Shown: in pieces, positions 28,158 through 33,269 of the stretch
Position numbering within the stretch: the first letter of the stretch is position 1
How the letters are laid out: every line of letters begins with the position of its first letter
NCBI GenBank assembly: GCA_945876565.1
Contig: CAMCOS010000029.1
Coordinates: 1-33,269, forward strand
Direction of reading: 5' to 3'
Origin: Lautropia mirabilis
GTDB taxonomy: Bacteria; Pseudomonadota; Gammaproteobacteria; Burkholderiales; Burkholderiaceae_B
Length of the DNA stretch: 33,269 nt
The notes under the pieces: model-generated
What the model was told of the DNA's origin: nothing
The model's input: only the letters and a program-made list of their open reading frames with translations
Databases searched by the model: none
Position numbers and translations under genes: made by a program

Positions 28158-30050
28158 GTGAACAATTCGTTTCCCAAGATCGCCGTGTGGATGGTCATCG
28201 CACTGGTGTTATTTACTGTCTTCAAACAGTTTGATAGTCGCCCAGCCGCACAAGAAACGGTGAGTTACACCCAGTTCATGGACGATGCGCAAGCCGGTAA
28301 GGTTCGCAAGGTCGATGTTCAAGGTGATGTGTTGCACGTTACCCCGGACAATGGCCGCCCCTACACGATCACGTCACCTGGTGACTTGTGGATGGTTTCT
28401 GACCTCATGAAGGCCGGCGTTCAAGTTTCAGGCAAAGCGCGCGAAGAGCCCTCGTTGCTCATGAGCATATTTGTGTCATGGTTCCCCATGCTGCTGTTGA
28501 TTGCTGTCTGGATTTTCTTTATGCGCCAGATGCAGGGTGGTGGCAAGGGTGGTGCCTTCAGTTTTGGGAAGTCCAAGGCACGCATGCTGGATGAGTCGAC
28601 TAACAACATCACTTTTGCGGATGTGGCTGGTTGTGACGAAGCCAAGGAGGATGTGCAAGAGCTTGTCGACTTTCTACGTGACCCCTCCCGATTTCAAAAG
28701 CTCGGTGGTCACATTCCCCGCGGCGTATTGATGGTGGGTTCGCCTGGCACGGGTAAGACGCTTTTGGCCAAAGCCATTGCGGGCGAGGCCAAAGTTCCGT
28801 TCTTTAGTATTTCGGGTTCAGACTTCGTGGAAATGTTCGTCGGTGTCGGTGCAGCTCGTGTGCGTGACATGTTCGAGAACGCTAAAAAGCACGCCCCTTG
28901 CATCATTTTTATCGATGAAATCGATGCCGTCGGTCGTCAGCGTGGCGCAGGCTTGGGTGGTGGCAATGATGAGCGCGAGCAAACACTGAACCAGATGCTA
29001 GTTGAGATGGATGGTTTTGAAACAGGGCAAGGGGTGATTGTGATTGCAGCCACCAACCGACCTGACGTTCTCGATCCAGCGCTTCTTCGTCCCGGCCGCT
29101 TCGACCGTCAGGTTGTGGTGCCCTTGCCAGATATTCGTGGTCGTGAGCAAATTCTGCGTGTGCATATGCGTAAAGTGCCAGTCGGCCAGAACGTTGATCC
29201 GATGGTGTTGGCACGCGGCACCCCCGGCTTTTCTGGTGCAGATTTGGCTAATCTGGTCAATGAAGCAGCGCTGTTCGCGGCGCGTCGCAATGGCCGGTTG
29301 GTGGATATGGCTGATTTTGAGAAAGCCAAAGACAAGATCATCATGGGTGCTGAGCGTCGCTCGATTGTGATGCCTGAAGAGGAGCGTCGTAACACCGCTT
29401 ACCACGAGTCCGGTCATGCCGTGGTCGCGCGTATGCTCCCCAAGACTGATCCCGTGCACAAAGTGACCATCATTCCCCGTGGTCGTGCGCTTGGTGTCAC
29501 CATGCAGTTGCCTGAGGGTGACCGCTACAGCATGGATAAAGAGCGTTTGCTCTCAACCATTGCGGTGCTGTTCGGCGGCCGGATTGCGGAAGAGATCTTC
29601 ATGGATCAGATGACCACGGGCGCTTCAAACGATTTTGAGCGAGCGACCGCGATTGCACGCGACATCGTTACCCGCTACGGCATGACCACCGAGCTTGGCC
29701 CCATGGTTTATGCCGAGAACGAGGGTGAGGTCTTTTTGGGTCGCAGCGTCACCAAGACCACCCACATGTCTGAGGCAACCATGCAAAAAGTTGACTCAGA
29801 GATTCGTAAGATCATTGATGAGCAGTACTCGCGTGCTCGCCAGATCCTTGAAGATAATCGGCCCAAGGTTGAGTCGATGGCCAAAGCCCTGCTCGAGTGG
29901 GAAACCATTGACTCTGATCAGATCAATGACATCATTGCAGGCCGTCCGCCACGTCCACCCAAGGTGCCAGATGCCCCCTTGGATGCTGCACCACCGCCAG
30001 CGGGCCCGGCGGCTGATGCCCGTGGTGGAAGCCCTGCCGAGGCTGTCTAA
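28158..30050 (+). CDS. ftsH: ATP-dependent membrane zinc protease FtsH
   Basis: A hexameric AAA+ protease of the inner membrane that removes misassembled membrane proteins and regulators such as LpxC. It is 630 residues. The two N-terminal transmembrane helices (about 7-23 and 99-117) flank a periplasmic domain. The AAA module has Walker A GSPGTGKT (194-201), Walker [16 protein letters not shown], and the second region of homology [20 protein letters not shown]. The zinc site is H416-E-S-G-H420. The start is GTG at 28158, with GGAG at 28147-28150. The C-terminus is a Pro/Ala-rich tail after the protease domain. It leads an ftsH-folP-glmM unit, the usual proteobacterial order. Confidence 0.97.
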   Translation: MNNSFPKIAVWMVIALVLFTVFKQFDSRPAAQETVSYTQFMDDAQAGKVRKVDVQGDVLHVTPDNGRPYTITSPGDLWMVSDLMKAGVQVSGKAREEPSLLMSIFVSWFPMLLLIAVWIFFMRQMQGGGKGGAFSFGKSKARMLDESTNNITFADVAGCDEAKEDVQELVDFLRDPSRFQKLGGHIPRGVLMVGSPGTGKTLLAKAIAGEAKVPFFSISGSDFVEMFVGVGAARVRDMFENAKKHAPCIIFIDEIDAVGRQRGAGLGGGNDEREQTLNQMLVEMDGFETGQGVIVIAATNRPDVLDPALLRPGRFDRQVVVPLPDIRGREQILRVHMRKVPVGQNVDPMVLARGTPGFSGADLANLVNEAALFAARRNGRLVDMADFEKAKDKIIMGAERRSIVMPEEERRNTAYHESGHAVVARMLPKTDPVHKVTIIPRGRALGVTMQLPEGDRYSMDKERLLSTIAVLFGGRIAEEIFMDQMTTGASNDFERATAIARDIVTRYGMTTELGPMVYAENEGEVFLGRSVTKTTHMSEATMQKVDSEIRKIIDEQYSRARQILEDNRPKVESMAKALLEWETIDSDQINDIIAGRPPRPPKVPDAPLDAAPPPAGPAADARGGSPAEAV

Positions 30051-30061
30051 GTAAGGTATTT

Positions 30062-30910
30062 ATGTCGACAGTCTGGCAGTGTGGGCGCTTTGAATTCGAC
30101 CTCGAGCGCCCTGTTTTGATGGGGATCGTTAACGTTACCCCAGATTCCTTCTCTGACGGTGGTCAGCATGCTTGTGCTGAAGAGGCCATTCGTCACGCCC
30201 GCAAGCTCATTGATGAGGGTGCTCAGATCCTGGACATTGGGGGTGAGTCCACTCGCCCTGGCGCTGAGCCCGTGCCGCTCAAACGCGAGCTTGATCGTGT
30301 ACTGCCCGTGGTTGAGGCACTTCGTCACGCGGGTGTTGCCTTGTCAGTCGACACATGTAAGCCGCAGGTCATGCAGGTGGTGCTTGATGCCGGTGTTGAC
30401 ATCATTAATGATGTCACCGGATTCCGTGCTCAAGCTGCGCGCGAGATCGTGGCACAACACCCATCCTGCGGCTTGTGTGTCATGCACATGCAGGGCGAGC
30501 CGCGCAACATGCAGAAATCACCGAGCTATGGCGATGTCGTGGCCGAGGTGTCAGATGCGCTGTCTCAGGCTGCCCGGTCGATCGAGGCCTTAGGCGTTCA
30601 TTCTGCCCGTATCGCACTGGACCCGGGGTTTGGTTTTGGCAAAACGCTTGAGCACAACTACGCACTGCTGCGCGGTATGAATGAGCTCGCGGCTTTGGGC
30701 TATCCGGTTTTGGTGGGCGTGTCGCGCAAGTCCATGGTGGGCGCAGTGACTGGGCGCTCGATCGATCAGCGCGTAGCCGGCAGCGTGGCAGCGGCTCTAT
30801 TGGCTGTAACATTGGGGGCGCGAATCGTGCGAGCACATGATATTCAGCCGACACAGGACGCATTGTCAGTATGGCAGGCAATGACGTTCGGACCACAGGA
30901 AAGCAAATGA
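30062..30910 (+). CDS. folP: Dihydropteroate synthase
   Basis: Joins p-aminobenzoate to 6-hydroxymethyl-dihydropterin pyrophosphate in folate synthesis and is the sulfonamide target. It is 282 residues, a TIM barrel. Pterin and phosphate motifs are [14 protein letters not shown] (about 22-35), [14 protein letters not shown] (about 59-72), [13 protein letters not shown], and [13 protein letters not shown]. The PABA loop residues look ordinary, with no insertion of the kind found in sulfonamide-resistance variants. It lies 11 nt after ftsH and overlaps glmM by ATGA. Confidence 0.97.
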   Translation: MSTVWQCGRFEFDLERPVLMGIVNVTPDSFSDGGQHACAEEAIRHARKLIDEGAQILDIGGESTRPGAEPVPLKRELDRVLPVVEALRHAGVALSVDTCKPQVMQVVLDAGVDIINDVTGFRAQAAREIVAQHPSCGLCVMHMQGEPRNMQKSPSYGDVVAEVSDALSQAARSIEALGVHSARIALDPGFGFGKTLEHNYALLRGMNELAALGYPVLVGVSRKSMVGAVTGRSIDQRVAGSVAAALLAVTLGARIVRAHDIQPTQDALSVWQAMTFGPQESK

Positions 30911-32241
30911 GTCGACGTTATTTCGGCACAGATGGTGTGCGCGGGGAAGTGGGTGGTGATGTGATTAACCCGCAATTTGCGTTAAGGCTTGGCTACGCCG
31001 CTGGCCGTGTTTTGGCACAGCGCTCGGCCGGCAAGTCTAGGCCGTCGGTTCTGATTGGTAAGGACACTCGAATTAGCGGTTACATGCTTGAGTCAGCGCT
31101 TGAGGCTGGGTTTGCGGCGGCAGGCGTCAATGTGCTTCTGGCTGGACCCATTCCGACACCGGCCGTGGCGTATTTGACTCGCACTTGGCGTTTGTCGGCT
31201 GGCATTGTTATTAGTGCTTCGCACAATCCTTATTACGACAATGGCATCAAGTTCTTTTCTCCGCAGGGCACGAAATTGCCTGACTCGGTTGAGCTGGCCA
31301 TTGAAGCCGCACTCGATGAGCCAATGGGATGTGTGTCTTCCGACAGTCTGGGTCGAGCTAGGCGCATTGATGATTCGGCTGGTCGTTATATTGAGTTTTG
31401 TAAGAGTACGTTTGCCTCGGACCTGGACTTGTCCGGCATGTCACTGGTGATCGATGCAGCCAATGGCGCGGCTTATCACATTGCACCGCACGTCTTTAGA
31501 GAATTGGGTGCCAAGGTGCACGCTATCGGTGTTGAGCCAGACGGCTTTAATATCAATGAAGGCGTGGGCGCCTTGCACCCGGAAAATTTGATTCGAGAGG
31601 TCAAGGCTCGTGGAGCGGACCTTGGAATAGCGCTTGATGGTGATGCCGATCGGATTCAGATCGTCGATGCAGACGGGCGTCTCTATAACGGCGATGAGCT
31701 GCTGTACGCGGTCGTGCGTGAACGCTCGATGCGAGCGCCGGTAGCCGGTGTTGTCGGCACGCTCATGAGTAATCTGGGCCTGGAGCAAGCGTTTGCCTCG
31801 CGTAATATTCCGTTTGAGCGAGCTGCGGTTGGCGACCGATATGTCCTGGAAAAGCTCAAAGACAACCATTGGCTTTATGGTGGCGAGAGTTCTGGTCACT
31901 TGCTGTGCCTGGATTGCCACACCACCGGCGATGGCATCGTGGCCGGATTGCAGGTTTTGGCAGCGCTTAGACGTCACCAAACGTCTTTGTCTGACTGGGT
32001 CAAAGACCTGACGCTTTATCCTCAGGTCATGATCAATGTGCCGATCCAGCCAGGCATAGACTGGAAGGGGCATGAGCCGTTTCAACGCAAGACGGATGAA
32101 GTTGAACAAGCTTTGGCCGGTAGGGGGCGAGTACTGATTCGAGCCTCCGGTACAGAGCCTAAATTGCGCATCATGGTGGAGGCCGCTGAGGCTGATTTGG
32201 CGCAACACATGGCGCAAACTTTGGCCGCCAGCCTCGCGTAA
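30907..32241 (+). CDS. glmM: Phosphoglucosamine mutase
   Basis: Converts glucosamine-6-phosphate to glucosamine-1-phosphate for UDP-GlcNAc, feeding both peptidoglycan and lipid A. The start is ATG 30907 (444 residues), beginning [17 protein letters not shown]; an in-frame extension to 30871 lies within folP and is rejected because AGGA at 30897-30900 and the ATGA overlap favour 30907. The phosphoserine loop is [12 protein letters not shown] (102-113, S105 the phosphorylated residue), the metal loop is LDGDADR, and the phosphate-binding loop is [14 protein letters not shown] at the C-terminus. Confidence 0.97.
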   Translation: MSRRYFGTDGVRGEVGGDVINPQFALRLGYAAGRVLAQRSAGKSRPSVLIGKDTRISGYMLESALEAGFAAAGVNVLLAGPIPTPAVAYLTRTWRLSAGIVISASHNPYYDNGIKFFSPQGTKLPDSVELAIEAALDEPMGCVSSDSLGRARRIDDSAGRYIEFCKSTFASDLDLSGMSLVIDAANGAAYHIAPHVFRELGAKVHAIGVEPDGFNINEGVGALHPENLIREVKARGADLGIALDGDADRIQIVDADGRLYNGDELLYAVVRERSMRAPVAGVVGTLMSNLGLEQAFASRNIPFERAAVGDRYVLEKLKDNHWLYGGESSGHLLCLDCHTTGDGIVAGLQVLAALRRHQTSLSDWVKDLTLYPQVMINVPIQPGIDWKGHEPFQRKTDEVEQALAGRGRVLIRASGTEPKLRIMVEAAEADLAQHMAQTLAASLA

Positions 32242-32252
32242 TCGTCATAATA

Positions 32253-32284
32253 CTGTCACGATTTGGTCAAACTGATGACATACT
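32253..32284 (+). promoter_or_regulatory. Pho-box-like element and -10 before olsB-like gene
   Basis: CTGTCAC (32253-32259), four bases, then TGGTCAA (32264-32270) gives two GTCA cores 11 bp apart, the geometry of a PhoB box (CTGTCAT, 4 nt, CTGTCAY). A CATACT (32279-32284) eight bases further could be the -10, replacing a normal -35 as in PhoB-activated promoters. The first half-site is strong, the second partial. Confidence 0.4.
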
Positions 32285-32301
32285 CGACAGTCAAACTGTC
32301 G
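32285..32301. repeat. Perfect palindrome at the olsB promoter
   Basis: CGACAGT and ACTGTCG with CAA between (7-bp arms). An outer GATGA (32274-32278) can also pair with TCATC (32302-32306), leaving a 6-nt bulge. It lies directly after the candidate -10, at the expected transcription start, so it may be an operator or a 5' mRNA hairpin. Confidence 0.55.
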
Positions 32302-32322
32302 TCATCATAGAGTGAGGCCCAT

Positions 32323-33099
32323 ATGTTAGAACTTGTTCGCAGTCGTGCCAGTGTTTTTTCTTTGCCAACCGCTGAAGTTAGCCATGGGGACTTGGTGGTG
32401 GGGTTGGCTCAATCAGACGAAGAGCTCGAAGCCATTCAGCGCTTGCGCTATGAGGTCTTCTCCTCCGAATATGAAGCCAAAGTTGGTGATGAGGGTAGCG
32501 GCATCGACCGCGATTCGTTTGATACTTGGTGTGAACACCTCATGGTTAAAGACATGGGCACCAATCAAGTGGTAGGTACTTATAGGGTTCTCACGCCTCA
32601 CCAAGCCAAGCGCGCCGGTGGCTACTACTCTGAGTCCGAGTTCAACTTGGATGGTCTTGGCGATATCAAACAGTCTCTTGTGGAGTTTGGAAGAGCCTGT
32701 ATCGACGCTGAATACCGTAATGGCTCAGCCTTGATGATGTTGTGGTCAGGTTTGGCTGAGATCGTCAAACAAGGTCGCTATGAGCACGTGTTCGGGTGTG
32801 CCAGCGTGAGTTTGCGTGACGATGGAGTGACTGCAGCGGCAGTCTGGCGAAGCGTCCGAGACTCCATCGGAAAAGATCTTACCCCAGTGGTGTCACCATT
32901 GCATCGTTACCCCGTAGATCGGCTCGACAGCCACTTGCCAGCCGAGATCCCAGCATTGTTACGTGGCTATCTACGCCTAGGTACAAGGGTGTGTGGTGAG
33001 CCAGCCTGGGATCCGGACTTCAACACCGCTGACTTTCCGATGTTGCTGTCGATCAGCAACATGGGTATGCGCTACCGTCGTCACTTTGGTTTTGAGTGA
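32323..33099 (+). CDS. OlsB-like L-ornithine N-acyltransferase (GNAT fold)
   Basis: 258 residues resembling OlsB, which transfers a 3-hydroxyacyl group from acyl carrier protein to the alpha-amino group of ornithine, the first step in phosphorus-free ornithine lipids. Family traits: QRLRYEVFSSEY near residue 40, the CEHLMVKD and VGTYRVLTP strands (about 70-90), FNLDGL, and EFGRACID with the acyltransferase core, then FGCASVSL and PALLRGYLRLGTRVCGEPAWDPDFNTADF toward the end. The start ATG 32323 has GAGTGAGG about 8 nt upstream. The usual partner olsA is not seen in the remaining 170 bp. Enzyme specificity is inferred; a related acyl-amino acid synthase is the alternative. Confidence 0.8.
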   Translation: MLELVRSRASVFSLPTAEVSHGDLVVGLAQSDEELEAIQRLRYEVFSSEYEAKVGDEGSGIDRDSFDTWCEHLMVKDMGTNQVVGTYRVLTPHQAKRAGGYYSESEFNLDGLGDIKQSLVEFGRACIDAEYRNGSALMMLWSGLAEIVKQGRYEHVFGCASVSLRDDGVTAAAVWRSVRDSIGKDLTPVVSPLHRYPVDRLDSHLPAEIPALLRGYLRLGTRVCGEPAWDPDFNTADFPMLLSISNMGMRYRRHFGFE

Positions 33100-33112
33100 G
33101 CGTCTGTAGCCG

Positions 33113-33268
33113 TCAGACCTTGATCGGAATGCGGCGGCAAACCTCGTCCAAGTGATTTGGTTGCGCAGCAACCTTTAGGCGAAGCCGACGAACTTGGTCG
33201 GGGAAGGATAGCGCGCACGCCATCGGCGTCCTTTGTTGGCTAGTGTGGTGTCTGTTGCTGTTCGATGT
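33113..33268 (-). CDS. Possible 3' end of a convergent gene (partial)
   Basis: On the reverse strand a frame is open from the right edge to a TGA at 33115-33113 and encodes 51 residues ending DEVCRRIPIKV. The C-terminal half looks like an amphipathic, protein-like sequence (FPDQVRRLRLKVAAQPNHLD). I recognise no family. Another reverse frame is open for about 30 codons in the same interval, so the call is uncertain. If real, it converges on the olsB-like gene with a 13-bp gap, with GTCTG/CAGAC (33102-33117) at the junction. Confidence 0.25.
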   Translation of the reverse strand, partial: TSNSNRHHTSQQRTPMACALSFPDQVRRLRLKVAAQPNHLDEVCRRIPIKV

Positions 33269-33269
33269 A

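Overview
This window looks like chromosomal core DNA of a betaproteobacterium in the order Burkholderiales. The family Alcaligenaceae (Bordetella relatives) is the best guess. The main evidence is a single-frame MurE-MurF fusion, known from Bordetella. Supporting evidence is the gene order lpxC - DciA-like gene (reverse strand) - M23 peptidase - secA, FtsQ starting MWNEARI, and an OlsB-type acyltransferase. I see no insertion sequence, prophage, CRISPR array, tRNA or other clear sign of recent transfer.

Layout. (1) 1-5132 holds accessory and housekeeping genes in mixed orientation: the 5' end of an unknown reverse-strand gene, a small membrane protein, a SWIB-domain protein, an M20 amidohydrolase, pyrC, and a convergent Uup-type ABC-F ATPase that overlaps pyrC by 16 bp. 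(2) 5188-5577 is the RNase P RNA gene rnpB. (3) 5701-22724 is a complete division and cell wall (dcw) cluster: mraZ, rsmH, ftsL, ftsI, murE-murF, mraY, murD, ftsW, murG, murC, ddl, ftsQ, ftsA, ftsZ. From rsmH to ddl every junction overlaps, mostly by ATGA. The cluster starts at a strong-looking promoter with an A-rich upstream element. That promoter carries four GTG-containing repeats at exactly 10-bp spacing, which I read as an MraZ autoregulatory operator. (4) 22901-27831 holds lpxC, the DciA-like gene, a periplasmic M23 LytM-type peptidase and secA. (5) 28158-32241 is ftsH-folP-glmM, preceded by a 326-bp non-coding region with two CCCCAT boxes resembling heat-shock sigma-factor elements. 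(6) 32323-33099 is an olsB-like gene behind a Pho-box-like element and a perfect palindrome. A possible convergent gene may enter from the right edge.

How the genes work together. GlmM makes glucosamine-1-phosphate for UDP-GlcNAc. MurE-MurF, MurD, MurC and Ddl build UDP-MurNAc-pentapeptide. MraY and MurG make lipid II, and FtsW/FtsI polymerise and crosslink it at the septum set up by FtsZ, FtsA, FtsQ and FtsL. LpxC commits UDP-GlcNAc-derived precursor to lipid A and is a proteolysis target of FtsH in E. coli. The M23 protein probably trims or regulates peptidoglycan hydrolysis, and SecA exports the periplasmic parts. The window is therefore mostly envelope biogenesis. I did not find a convincing undescribed system; the most checkable new points are regulatory (MraZ repeats, Pho box at olsB, heat-shock-like boxes at ftsH) and organisational (secA directly next to ftsH).
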